Shown: piece by piece, positions 8,843 through 16,923 of the stretch
How the letters are laid out: each line of letters opens with the position of its first letter
Numbering within the stretch: position 1 is the stretch's first letter
Source: Paenibacillus piscarius
GTDB taxonomy: Bacteria > Bacillota > Bacilli > Paenibacillales > Paenibacillaceae
Assembly (NCBI RefSeq): GCF_022234545.1
Contig: NZ_JAIEUI010000010.1
Coordinates: forward strand, 139,514 to 203,513
DNA length: 64,000 bases
Direction: 5' to 3'
Program-made: the position numbers and the translations under genes
The notes under the pieces: generated by a model
Seen by the model: only the letters and a program-made list of their open reading frames with translations
Told to the model about the DNA's origin: nothing
Database searches by the model: none

Positions 8843-9289
8843 TTAACTGAAGCACCCCGGGAACATTCCTGTAGTAATAGCAATCCGGTTCCAGCTATTA
8901 ATCGTATTCACCGCCATAATCCAGTCCACCAGCTCCTCTTCGCTGAAATGCGTAAGCATCTTGTCATACAGCTCCAGCGGAACGCCTGCCTGGCTGATCA
9001 GAGTGACTTGCTCGGCGAATTCCAGCAGCACACGCTCCTTCTCGGTGAACAGCGGCGCTTCCCGCCAGACACTGAGCAAGAGAATATGCTCGGCATAGTT
9101 CCCCAGCTTCATCAGATCCTTGGCGTGCATATCCAGACAGAAGGCGCAGCCGTTGATCTGCGATACCCAGATTTTGACCAGCTCATACAGTACCTTATCC
9201 TTGCTGCGGCTGCCGGCGTGCTGCTCCAGTGCCATCATGGCGCGGAATGCCGCCCCGTTAACCTCACGATAATTCATTCTTAGATTCAT
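8843..9289 (-). CDS. Carboxymuconolactone decarboxylase / AhpD-like protein
   Basis: The protein has about 148 residues with the AhpD-type motif CAFCLDMHAKD (Cys48, Cys51, His55), the redox-active CxxC-plus-His site of alkylhydroperoxidase-like members. The start is ATG at 9289 with GGAGG ten bases upstream; a longer frame to 9406 would begin upstream of the predicted promoter and is rejected. It precedes the ECF41 sigma gene by 41 bp in the same orientation. This kind of gene is the usual target of ECF41 factors. The substrate is unknown. Confidence 0.93.
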   Translation of the reverse strand: MNLRMNYREVNGAAFRAMMALEQHAGSRSKDKVLYELVKIWVSQINGCAFCLDMHAKDLMKLGNYAEHILLLSVWREAPLFTEKERVLLEFAEQVTLISQAGVPLELYDKMLTHFSEEELVDWIMAVNTINSWNRIAITTGMFPGCFS

Positions 9290-9326
9290 CTCAACAACGC
9301 CTCCATATATGTTCTTCATTACTGTA

Positions 9327-9353
9327 GACAATATAGGGCACTTCTTTGTGACA
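9327..9353 (-). promoter_or_regulatory. ECF41-type promoter (TGTCACA-N16-TGTC)
   Basis: On the minus strand TGTCACA is followed after exactly 16 bases by TGTC, which matches the published ECF41 target pattern (TGTCACA, about 16 bp, CGTC) with one mismatch. It lies about 40 bp before the AhpD-like start, giving a leader of about 30 bases. Confidence 0.75.
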
Positions 9354-9411
9354 GAATCTCTAAAAAAACCGGAAGGCATAATGCACTCCCGGCTCTGTTT
9401 ATACATTTCGC

Positions 9412-10866
9412 TTACACGCCGAGCTTCTTGGCCCTGCGCGAGTTGAACAGCCTCCAGCCGGTAAGCAGCGCCGACAGCAGGCAGATGCCGGAGGAGGTCA
9501 GGAAGACCACATGCATTCCTGAGAGGAACAGCTCCGGGCGTCCTTCCACCAATCCGGTTACCCGGTAGCCCGCCTTGCTGCTCATCACATGGAACAGGAT
9601 CGATGTGGCGACGGTGATGCCAACCACCATTCCCACATTGCGCACCAGCGAATTGACGCTGCCCGCTGATCCAAGCTGTGTACGCGGCACCGTGGACATA
9701 ATGAGCGAGTTATTGGGCGAGCCGAACATTCCGCTGCCGATGCCCAGCATGGCGATCCAGATGCCGACCAGCACCACCGCGCTGCCCTCATGGAGCCGGG
9801 CCAGCCCGAATTGGGCGACAACCATGACGAGCAGTCCGGCGAAGGTCAGCAGCTCGGAGCCGATCCTGTCAGACAACGCTCCGCTGAGCGGCGCGACCAC
9901 AACCATGCAGATCGGATAGAGCATCAGCAGGAAGCCTGCATCGAACGGAGACAGGTTCAGCATGTTCTGGGCATAGAACGGGGCGATAATATTGAAGCAG
10001 AAGTTCGAGACGAACACGAGGAAGGCGCAGAAGATACTCAGAGAGAACAAGGGATTCTTGAACAGGTTCAGCTCCAGCAGCGGTTCCCGGCGGCGGAGCT
10101 CAACAATCAGAAAGGCGGCAAAAACAACTGCCGCAGTGGCCAGCGAAGCCAGAATCCGCTGATCCCCATACCCAAGCTGCTGGCCGAGCAGCAGTCCGGA
10201 GAACAGCGTAACAATAAAGACAGCGAACAGCCCGCTGCCGGGCAGGTCAAGCTTAGCTTGTACCCGGACCAGATCCTTAGGCAGCACCTTCCAGCCCAAA
10301 ATAATGGCCAGGATGCCAATGGGAACATTCACCCAGAATATGTATTCCCAGCCCATGGACGAGACAATAATACCGCCAAGACTCGGACCGGCGATACTCC
10401 CAAGGGAGACGAAGGTTCCGATCAGACCCAGGGCCTTGCCGCGTTCGGTGGACGGGAAAATGTCCGTAACAATCCCCTGGCTGTTGGCCATCGTCATCGA
10501 AGCGCCGGCCGCCTGGATGACCCGTGAAGCAATCAGCAGCGGCAGGCTGTGGCTTAACCCGCAGAGCAGGGAGCCGATGGTGAAGATCACCATGCCCAGC
10601 TTGAACACCCGGATCTTCCCGGCGATATCGCCGAGCTTGCCGAAGAATAGGATCACCGCACAGATGGCCATCAGATAACCGGTGGTTACCCATTCCACCT
10701 GCGCTACCGGCAGGCCCAGCTCCTTCACCAGCACCGGCAGGGCGATATTCACGATACTTCCGTCCAGGGTAGACATGAACGTAAACAAATTGAGGACGAT
10801 CAGAATGATCCAGCGCTTCTGCTGAATCCCCGCATCCTCCTGGTAGGTGGCCTCTAAGCTGCTCAT
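9412..10866 (-). CDS. MFS drug-efflux transporter, DHA2 (14-TM) family
   Basis: This 484-residue integral membrane protein has about 14 hydrophobic segments. The DHA2-type motifs are visible: LDGSIVNIALPVL in the first helix, GKLGDIAGKIRVFKLGM in the first cytoplasmic loop, and a motif-C-like stretch IGTFVSLGSIAGPSLGG. Such proteins export cationic or lipophilic compounds with the proton gradient. The start chosen is the ATG at 10866 (GAGGG upstream); two in-frame ATGs precede it. It is divergent from a MarR gene, and two identical-arm palindromes lie between them, so it is probably a MarR-repressed exporter. Confidence 0.93.
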   Translation of the reverse strand: MSSLEATYQEDAGIQQKRWIILIVLNLFTFMSTLDGSIVNIALPVLVKELGLPVAQVEWVTTGYLMAICAVILFFGKLGDIAGKIRVFKLGMVIFTIGSLLCGLSHSLPLLIASRVIQAAGASMTMANSQGIVTDIFPSTERGKALGLIGTFVSLGSIAGPSLGGIIVSSMGWEYIFWVNVPIGILAIILGWKVLPKDLVRVQAKLDLPGSGLFAVFIVTLFSGLLLGQQLGYGDQRILASLATAAVVFAAFLIVELRRREPLLELNLFKNPLFSLSIFCAFLVFVSNFCFNIIAPFYAQNMLNLSPFDAGFLLMLYPICMVVVAPLSGALSDRIGSELLTFAGLLVMVVAQFGLARLHEGSAVVLVGIWIAMLGIGSGMFGSPNNSLIMSTVPRTQLGSAGSVNSLVRNVGMVVGITVATSILFHVMSSKAGYRVTGLVEGRPELFLSGMHVVFLTSSGICLLSALLTGWRLFNSRRAKKLGV

Positions 10867-10900
10867 CTGCATACACCCTCTAGTCTTCATTTTCAATATA

Positions 10901-10914
10901 GTTGCAGACGCAAC
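10901..10914. promoter_or_regulatory. Putative MarR operator 1 (GTTGC-N4-GCAAC)
   Basis: The sequence GTTGCAGACGCAAC is a perfect 5-bp inverted repeat. A -10-like TATATT for the MFS gene abuts it at 10895-10900 on the minus strand, so a bound repressor would block that promoter. Confidence 0.7.
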
Positions 10915-10944
10915 AATCAACACTTATTAGTGTACAGCAGATTA

Positions 10945-10958
10945 GTTGCGTATGCAAC
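10945..10958. promoter_or_regulatory. Putative MarR operator 2 (GTTGC-N4-GCAAC)
   Basis: GTTGCGTATGCAAC has the same arms as operator 1, with centres 44 bp apart, about four helical turns. It lies on the MarR side of the divergent intergenic region. Confidence 0.7.
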
Positions 10959-11035
10959 AATATTGAGGTAAGCTTTGAGCAAGACGGTATTTCTGTATGC
11001 AGATTCCGTTAATATCTCCAGCGAGGTGTGCGCCT

Positions 11036-11479
11036 GTGACTTCTCATAAAGAACCGATCGGCAAGCTGATCTCCCATCTGTTCCGCCAGAATCAGAAAGC
11101 CCTGGCCAAAGAGCTGGTGCCCTACGGTATGGGCAGCGGCGGCCAGCACAGCTTCCTTAAGCTGGTTCTGAACCACCCCGGGATTACTCAGGATCAGATG
11201 ACCAGCCTCATTAAATGCGATAAAGCGACGACCGCCCGCTCCGTCAAGCTGCTGGAGGCGTCCGGTTATATCGAACGCCGGACCGATCCCGGCGACCGCC
11301 GTTCCTCCCTGCTGTATCCGACGGAGCAGGCGCTTGGATTCGCTCCGGTGCTCCAGTCGCTGCTGGACGAATTCAACCGCCAGCTGTGCGCGGGCCTGAC
11401 CGGGGAGGAGCTGGATACGCTGATTGCCCTGCTTCATAAGGTTACCCTCAATTCAGAGCGGCTGAACGGACAGCTCTGA
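11036..11479 (+). CDS. MarR family transcriptional regulator
   Basis: This 147-residue winged-helix protein has the MarR recognition region (NHPGITQDQMTSLIKCDKAT) and wing with the conserved DPGDRRSSL signature. I place the start at GTG 11036, seven bases after GAGGTG, rather than the ATG at 10997, which lacks a ribosome site. It is transcribed away from the MFS gene and is likely its repressor and an autoregulator through the two intergenic palindromes. Confidence 0.92.
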   Translation: MTSHKEPIGKLISHLFRQNQKALAKELVPYGMGSGGQHSFLKLVLNHPGITQDQMTSLIKCDKATTARSVKLLEASGYIERRTDPGDRRSSLLYPTEQALGFAPVLQSLLDEFNRQLCAGLTGEELDTLIALLHKVTLNSERLNGQL

Positions 11480-11493
11480 GCGGAGCATCAGAG

Positions 11494-12900
11494 CTACGTG
11501 CTGCGCATTCCCTCCGCCCGGTATTCACTCGGCAGCTTGCCGGTATGCATCCGGAACAGCCTGCGGAAATACCGTTCGTCCTCGAAACCGGACATGCAGG
11601 CAATCTCGCCCAGCGGGACGTGGGTATGGAGCAGCAGAGACTTGGCCTGTGCCAGCCGCATGGTACGCAGGCTATCCCCGAAGGATTGCCCGGCGAAACG
11701 GGCGAAGCACCGGCTGAAATAGCCGCGGCTCAGATGAACCGCAGCGGCCACCTGTCCCTGGTTGATTTTCTCCCCGGCATGGCTCCTCATGTAACGGACT
11801 GCCCGGAACAGGCAGAACATGACCTCCCTGCTCAGCCCAAGCTCAAGCGTCCGCCGCTGAACATGGTCAGAGAACCGGCGCAGCCAGCCGCTCCAGTCGA
11901 CCCAGCTCTGATTGCTTCCTGCTGTCTTCTCCAGCTGCAGTGCTTCCTCCGGCTTCAGCAGCAGACCGCTCCAGCAGTGCAGCAGCTCCAGCCCGAAGGC
12001 GGCAACCGCCTCCGGGCGCGGCTGCTGGGACAGCACCGCACCGGTGAAGAGCTCCCACTCTCTCTGCTCCAGTGTCCAGCGGAGGTCCTGCGCAGCAGCC
12101 AGCACCCCGGCATTGGCCGGAGCCAGCCGGGGCTGCCCGGCCAATGCGCGCAACTCACCGTACACCAGCCTCGGGAGCACACCTGAGCCTGAATCATAGA
12201 ATAGCACCTGCCGGACAGTCTGTCCCAGCACAGCGCCGATCTCCGGCAGCGGCTGGCCGCGCAGTCCGGCCAGCAGTGCTGTTGTCCAGCCCGGCCCAAG
12301 CCTGTCCGTTAGCGCTGTAGTAATGTCCGCTGCATCACAGCCGCCTTGGAGCGGAGCCAGCCACATGTCCTGCAGTGCAAGCAGCGGGGCCGTCTGCACC
12401 GGAGACTGCCTGTAGACCTGCTCTTCCCTAAGCTCCGGCCTGTGCGGTACATACAGCATAGCCAGATCTGCTGTCATTCGCTCCCGCTCCCCGCCTGCCG
12501 GTGCTCCACTTTGCCCGCCGCCCAGCCTGACGCGTTCCACCAGCCTGCGGATGGTCACTGCGGCGTTGTCTGCTTCAAGGAGGGTTTTGACAATATAATC
12601 AACCGCTCCCAGCCGCAGCGCCTCCTGCACATAATCGAATTCATGGTGGCAGGTCAGCACCGCACAGCTAATGTGAGGGTAGCGCCCCCTCACCTCGCGG
12701 ATCAGCTCGAACCCGCTCATGCCCGGCATTATTAGATCTGTGAACAGCAGATCTATCTCCTGCCTGCCCAGCAGCTCCAGCGCCGCCTTGCCGTCTCCCG
12801 CCTCACCGGTGATCACTACTCCGAAGGATGCCCAGTCCACCAGCGAGATGAAGCCCTTGCGGACCAGCCGCTCATCGTCTACAACCACAGCCTTAATCAT
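11494..12900 (-). CDS. YesN-like response regulator with AraC-type DNA-binding domain
   Basis: The protein has 468 residues: an N-terminal receiver (Asp55 in LLFTDLIMPG), a variable middle, and a C-terminal double helix-turn-helix of AraC type (INQGQVAAAVHLSRGYFSR, then GEIACMSGFEDERYFRRLF). The gene overlaps the end of the upstream kinase gene by 8 bp. Relatives usually control carbohydrate uptake in Paenibacillus, but no transporter gene is adjacent here, so the target is unknown. Confidence 0.93.
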   Translation of the reverse strand: MIKAVVVDDERLVRKGFISLVDWASFGVVITGEAGDGKAALELLGRQEIDLLFTDLIMPGMSGFELIREVRGRYPHISCAVLTCHHEFDYVQEALRLGAVDYIVKTLLEADNAAVTIRRLVERVRLGGGQSGAPAGGERERMTADLAMLYVPHRPELREEQVYRQSPVQTAPLLALQDMWLAPLQGGCDAADITTALTDRLGPGWTTALLAGLRGQPLPEIGAVLGQTVRQVLFYDSGSGVLPRLVYGELRALAGQPRLAPANAGVLAAAQDLRWTLEQREWELFTGAVLSQQPRPEAVAAFGLELLHCWSGLLLKPEEALQLEKTAGSNQSWVDWSGWLRRFSDHVQRRTLELGLSREVMFCLFRAVRYMRSHAGEKINQGQVAAAVHLSRGYFSRCFARFAGQSFGDSLRTMRLAQAKSLLLHTHVPLGEIACMSGFEDERYFRRLFRMHTGKLPSEYRAEGMRST

Positions 12901-13807
12901 CGAAATCCCCCTTGCTTGTGATGGGAATCAGGATTGATACCGTTGTTCCGCTGTCCCCGCTGAGAATCTCCAGGCTCATCCGTTCGCCGTAACACATCCG
13001 CAGCACCCGCTGCACATAGGCAAATCCAATGCCAAGCCCCCGCCCGGGCACAGACTCCCCGGCCAGCAGCTCATCTATCTGCGCCTGACCCATGCCCGCC
13101 CCGTTGTCTCTGACCATCAGCCGCACTTCATCTGCATCCTGCCTGGCAACCACAACGTCTACTCTGCCGCCACCGCCCAGCCCGTGAAAGAGCGAATTCT
13201 CCACCAGCGGCTGGAGGAGGAACCTGGGAACCGCTATGGACATCAGCTCTGCTTCAGCCTCAACCTGCAGCTCGAAATCATTATCGTAACGGATACGCTG
13301 CAGCTCCATATAATTACGGACTGACTCAAGCTCCTCCCCGATCGTTACGATTATGCTCTGCTTGCCGAGATTATAGTGCAGCATCTTCACCAGCAGGGTC
13401 ACCAGCTTGTCAATCTCCTCCTGCCCGTTCAGCCGGGCCAGCCACTGGACCGTATTGAGCGTGTTATGCAGAAAATGCGGGTTGATCTGGCTGCGCAGCT
13501 TATCCGCCTCCAGGCGGCTTATCTGCCGCTCGCTTGCAGCTGCCGCCGCCAGCAGAATGCTCACCTGCCCCTTCAGCCGCTGGATATGAATGAGCGCGGA
13601 TCCAAGGGCAAGCAGAAGAAGAAGCACTGCCATCACAACGACCATCCCGGTATGAATGCGGCCGGACCGGTCCGGATCTGACGAGACATGCGAAGCACAG
13701 CCGGCAAGCAGCAGCAGGAAGCCCCCGATCCACAAAGAGATGACCAGGGCTGTGCGGGCAGTTTTCACCTTCGGCGGCGGATCGCCTGCCTGCTTTTTTC
13801 CAGACAT
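12893..13807 (-). CDS. YesM-like sensor histidine kinase with reduced sensor part
   Basis: The protein has about 304 residues. Two membrane helices close together (TALVISLWIGGFLLLLAGC, then VVVMAVLLLLLALGSAL) leave only some 18 residues outside. The phosphoacceptor region is RSQINPHFLHNTLN, and the HATPase part has VENSLFHGL, DNGAGM and GRGLGIGFAYV. Typical YesM kinases have a large extracellular sensor of about 250 residues, which is missing, so the kinase may sense inside the membrane or through a partner. The start is uncertain: ATG 13807 has GAGGAG 12 bases upstream; TTG 13843 and ATG 13819 are alternatives. Confidence 0.88.
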   Translation of the reverse strand: MSGKKQAGDPPPKVKTARTALVISLWIGGFLLLLAGCASHVSSDPDRSGRIHTGMVVVMAVLLLLLALGSALIHIQRLKGQVSILLAAAAASERQISRLEADKLRSQINPHFLHNTLNTVQWLARLNGQEEIDKLVTLLVKMLHYNLGKQSIIVTIGEELESVRNYMELQRIRYDNDFELQVEAEAELMSIAVPRFLLQPLVENSLFHGLGGGGRVDVVVARQDADEVRLMVRDNGAGMGQAQIDELLAGESVPGRGLGIGFAYVQRVLRMCYGERMSLEILSGDSGTTVSILIPITSKGDFDD

Positions 13808-13982
13808 GGAACCAGACATCTCCTCTTCATGGAAGCGTTTCAATATATTGATATAATACCAGAATTTGTTTATTGTGAAAACAAGAATGAAGCCCTAAGC
13901 GCCACGCCCGGGCATTCTGGTGAGCTATTTCCTGTTCCATGCTTACATTTACATTCGGTACTGGTGATACGTTACCGCCAAT

Positions 13983-14008
13983 ATCTCGGTTTTCCGGTTA
14001 CATGCTGG
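13983..14008 (+). repeat. Possible diverged copy of the array hairpin core
   Basis: CGGTTTTCCGGTTACAT at 13987-14003 differs from the array core at one base over 17, but the outer stem is not kept. It lies between the divergent kinase and GyrI-like genes. It may be chance. Confidence 0.4.
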
Positions 14009-14105
14009 AATTATGCGATACGGCCCGCTACGAACATGACATACACCTGTCCGGTTCGCATGGTAATGTGGAGAGGAAGTGAATCCTGTGACTGAGGTGA
14101 ACCTA

Positions 14106-14735
14106 ATGAAAGTGGAATGGAAAAAACACGATAAAGCCATCTATCTCCCGGCGGCTCTGCCGGCGCTGATTGAGGTTCCGGCCTATCCGTATTTCCTCCT
14201 GAAGGGAGAAGGCAACCCGAATGCTCCTGCCTTCAGGGAAGCGGTCGGAGTGCTATATTCGTTATCCTATACGGTTAAGATGCTGCCTAGAAACGGCCCG
14301 GCCCCAGAAGGCTACTACGACTACACCATCTACCCCCTGGAAGGGATATGGGACCTCAGTGAAGCCGGGCGCAGCAAAGCTGCTCTGGATAAGGTTGAGC
14401 TGGTGTACACCATCATGATCCGGCAGCCGGACTTTGTCACTCCTGAGCTCGCAGCGGAGATTCTCCACAAGGTGAAGACCAGCAAGCCGCATCCGCTGCT
14501 GGAGCAGGCCGCCTTCGGCAAAGTGGAGGACGGCCTCAGTGTACAGATGCTGCATACCGGCCCCTACGATGAGGAGCCGGCCAGCTTCGCCAGAATGGAA
14601 CAATTCTGTGCTGGAGCGGGACTGCGGCGGGAATCGAAGCTTCACCGCGAGATCTATCTCTCGGATGCCCGGCGCGTCAAACCGGAGAAGCTAAGAACCG
14701 TGCTGCGGTTCAAGGTGTCACGGCAGCACAGTTAA
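14106..14735 (+). CDS. GyrI-like small-molecule-binding protein
   Basis: This 209-residue protein resembles the stand-alone GyrI-like (SOUL/GyrI fold) family (RFKVS end, LLKGEGNPNAPAFREAV, HTGPYDEEPASFARM). Members bind small hydrophobic compounds, and some hydrolyse cyclopropanoid toxins; there is no DNA-binding domain here. The start at ATG 14106 has GAGGTG six bases upstream; GTG codons at 14079 and 14088 are possible. Its stop lies only 2 bp from the stop of the convergent bactofilin gene. Confidence 0.85.
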   Translation: MKVEWKKHDKAIYLPAALPALIEVPAYPYFLLKGEGNPNAPAFREAVGVLYSLSYTVKMLPRNGPAPEGYYDYTIYPLEGIWDLSEAGRSKAALDKVELVYTIMIRQPDFVTPELAAEILHKVKTSKPHPLLEQAAFGKVEDGLSVQMLHTGPYDEEPASFARMEQFCAGAGLRRESKLHREIYLSDARRVKPEKLRTVLRFKVSRQHS

Positions 14736-14737
14736 CG

Positions 14738-15403
14738 CTATAATTGTACAGGGTTCCTGACGGTTGAGCTTGCATGAATCTCCAGCAGGTCCCTGTATTC
14801 CACGGTATCAATCTCGCAGCCGGGACCAATGATGACCTTACCGCCCCGGACGATCTGCGCCTGTGTATGCTGCAGCTCAATCCGGTCCCCTTCAATGAGC
14901 CGGGTCTCGAAGCTGATTCTCTTCCCAGGCCTCAGCAAGGCTCCGGTGCGGCTGCGCTTGACGGTAATTGTGCCGCCGCCTACCGCATCCGCCCTGCAGG
15001 GACCCAGCAGCGTCAGCTCCAGAGCCTCTGCATTCAGCAGTCCGCTCACTTCAATGACTCCCGTAAGCTGCACCTTCTCTGCTTCGCAGTCACCAGTGAC
15101 AATCATACCGCCGTTATACCGGACATCCTCCACCCGCAGCCCCTTCCCCGCAGTGATCTGGCCTTGCCCGCGCAGACCATTGCCGTCCACACGTCCTTTA
15201 ACAGTGCATTCGCCAAGCAGCTTCATCGTATGCACCCTCAGGTTGCCGCTGATGTCAGCTTCGCCGGTCAGGTTGAACCCCAGGCAGTCCACGTCCCCGT
15301 CAAACACACATTCTCCGGTTACTTTGACATCCTTGAAGATTCCGCCCAATGAGCTGGATGTCCCCAGAATCTTCAGATCATTGCGCACAACAGCCTCATT
15401 CAC
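14738..15403 (-). CDS. bacF: Bactofilin-type polymer-forming protein (YhbF/BacF-like)
   Basis: The protein has 221 residues built of short beta-helix-like repeats with regularly spaced glycines and valines (VKVTGECVFDGDVDC, LTGEADISGNLRVHTMKLLGECTVKG), as in bactofilins. The start is GTG nine bases after GGAGG and overlaps the upstream paralogue by 8 bp. The gene order DNA-binding protein, bactofilin, bactofilin matches yhbD-yhbE-yhbF of Bacillus subtilis, where BacE and BacF are needed for flagellar assembly and motility. The name rests on order and fold, not alignment. Confidence 0.82.
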   Translation of the reverse strand: MNEAVVRNDLKILGTSSSLGGIFKDVKVTGECVFDGDVDCLGFNLTGEADISGNLRVHTMKLLGECTVKGRVDGNGLRGQGQITAGKGLRVEDVRYNGGMIVTGDCEAEKVQLTGVIEVSGLLNAEALELTLLGPCRADAVGGGTITVKRSRTGALLRPGKRISFETRLIEGDRIELQHTQAQIVRGGKVIIGPGCEIDTVEYRDLLEIHASSTVRNPVQL

Positions 15404-16082
15404 CCGTCTTCTCCTCCTTCAGCACATGGGCTCCGGGATGCACACTCAGATGCGTCCGGTATTCCACCAGGCCTATATTACAGCCGGGACCGATGCTCAC
15501 CTTGCCGCCCCGGACAACCTCTGCACTCGTGTATTCCAGATCGAGATCGTCGCCTTCAATCACCTTGGCCCGCAGCTCGATTTTGAGCTTGGGAATGATT
15601 CCGCCCAGCAGCCTGCCCCAGGCAGAGCTGCCTTGTTTGCGGATTCTCAGGCTCTCTACGCCGATCTCCCCGGCCTCCGCCCGTCCGTGAAGACCGAAAT
15701 CAATCCGTCCGGCACTGAGTAATCCCCCGATGGTGAATACTCCTTCGCCGGTCAGCTCCTCCAGCTCACAGCTGCCCTTCAGCTTCAACATGCCGTCCAG
15801 CTCACAGCGCTCACCGCGAAGGCCGCCTTCTCCGGACAAGACTCCCTCCAGCTTCATTACACCAGTATGCAGGCTGCCCTTCACGCTCACATTCCCGTTC
15901 AGTTCAATTTCTTCCGCTGTAAGATCGCCGTTCACCTTGAGTACACCGTCACACTTGCAGGTCCGAGCCTCCAGCGCACCGTTAATCTTGCTGACACCAT
16001 TAATATTCACCTTATTGTACCTGCCTCCGGCGGCTGTATGGACTCCATCCATCAACAGATCCGGCAGTTCCTTCTTCTCCAT
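15396..16082 (-). CDS. bacE: Bactofilin-type polymer-forming protein (YhbE/BacE-like)
   Basis: The protein has about 228 residues with the same beta-helix repeat pattern as its downstream paralogue (VNINGVSKINGALEARTCKC, LNGNVSVKGSLHTGVMKLEG); the two share a closing region (VRGGKVSIGPGC and VRGGKVIIGPGC), so they arose by duplication. The start is ATG 16082, seven bases after GGGAGG. It probably forms a cytoskeletal filament together with the neighbouring bactofilin. Confidence 0.83.
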   Translation of the reverse strand: MEKKELPDLLMDGVHTAAGGRYNKVNINGVSKINGALEARTCKCDGVLKVNGDLTAEEIELNGNVSVKGSLHTGVMKLEGVLSGEGGLRGERCELDGMLKLKGSCELEELTGEGVFTIGGLLSAGRIDFGLHGRAEAGEIGVESLRIRKQGSSAWGRLLGGIIPKLKIELRAKVIEGDDLDLEYTSAEVVRGGKVSIGPGCNIGLVEYRTHLSVHPGAHVLKEEKTGE

Positions 16083-16149
16083 GATCCATCCTCCCGGGTT
16101 ATACTGATCCATCATTTCCGCATGACCGGCCCCTGTGCAGGGGCCGACT

Positions 16150-16779
16150 CTAACCGATACGCACCGATAACTGCTCTGCCAGATCGGCATAGCTGAGCCT
16201 GCTCACCAGCCGGACTCCCTCATCGAATGATAGCCCGGCTCCGGGATAGGCCATTATACAGAAGCTCACACCCATCTTCCGCACAAAAAACAGCTCCCAG
16301 CCCTTATCCCCATACCCCAGCGCCTGAGCCTCAAGCGTCTGATAGAGCCGGTCCGCCTCCTCCCAGTTCAACTCGCCCCTGCTAAGCAGCTGGTCGGCAG
16401 CATACAAGCTCAGAATTTGCTCAAAGGTCAGCATCCGTTCCTCACAGTCCGGTCTCCCAAACCGTTCCAGACACGCATTCGAAACAATGTTACGTTCTCT
16501 TAATTGTGTTACGCTTAGCCCGGCCTTGGGCAAGGAGGCAGGCTCTGTCAACGCACCGGCTAATTCATCGAGTGACAGGTCATCCTTCTTCTGTAAAATA
16601 TGCTGCACCCTCGCCAGAATTCTCGCCCGCGGAAAAAAGGTCTCCTGTCCGGTAAACGTCGATTTGCGGATGAACCAGTCCTCCGGGATCAGCTGCTTCC
16701 GCTTCCACCGGTATAATTGCCCGTAGGAAATCCCCGTCTCATCCAGCAGATCCTTCTTGGAGATCAAATCCTCTTCCAT
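16150..16779 (-). CDS. yhbD: YhbD-like DNA-binding protein (MerR-like HTH, DUF4004)
   Basis: The protein has about 209 residues. The N terminus is a MerR-like helix-turn-helix (ISKKDLLDETGISYGQLYRWKR), the rest resembles DUF4004. The start chosen is ATG 16779 behind GGGGAG; the upstream ATG at 16800 lies inside the predicted -10 element. It heads the bactofilin operon and is a plausible regulator of it; a 7-bp palindrome sits in its own promoter spacer. Confidence 0.82.
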   Translation of the reverse strand: MEEDLISKKDLLDETGISYGQLYRWKRKQLIPEDWFIRKSTFTGQETFFPRARILARVQHILQKKDDLSLDELAGALTEPASLPKAGLSVTQLRERNIVSNACLERFGRPDCEERMLTFEQILSLYAADQLLSRGELNWEEADRLYQTLEAQALGYGDKGWELFFVRKMGVSFCIMAYPGAGLSFDEGVRLVSRLSYADLAEQLSVRIG

Positions 16780-16798
16780 ATCATCACTCCCCGGATTC

Positions 16799-16827
16799 AT
16801 CGTAACATAACACTGTTACGTTGTAAA
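16799..16827 (-). promoter_or_regulatory. Promoter with embedded palindrome ahead of yhbD-like gene
   Basis: On the minus strand TTTACA and TACGAT are 17 bp apart. Between and overlapping them lies a 20-bp inverted repeat (16801-16820) with arms CGTAACA and TGTTACG around six bases. A palindrome between -35 and -10 is the usual placement for MerR-type control. Confidence 0.55.
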
Positions 16828-16861
16828 TGATAAACGGACTGACTGCTTGCGCAACCAGACC

Positions 16862-16904
16862 AGGGCAGGCCCGGCAGCCATAGTTTAGCTTCCGGGCCTG
16901 CCCT
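16862..16904. terminator. Strong hairpin downstream of the TerD-VWA gene
   Basis: A perfect 13-bp GC-rich stem (AGGGCAGGCCCGG with CCGGGCCTGCCCT) has a 17-nt loop. No T run follows on either strand, so it may act as an RNA 3' end or a weak terminator for the gene ending at 16924. Confidence 0.5.
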
Positions 16905-16923
16905 GAATTCAGCCCGCTCTGTT

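Noticed and set aside
9290..9406. N-terminal extension of the AhpD-like protein
   Set aside because: The extension would start upstream of the predicted ECF41 promoter and has no ribosome site; the internal ATG at 9289 has GGAGG.
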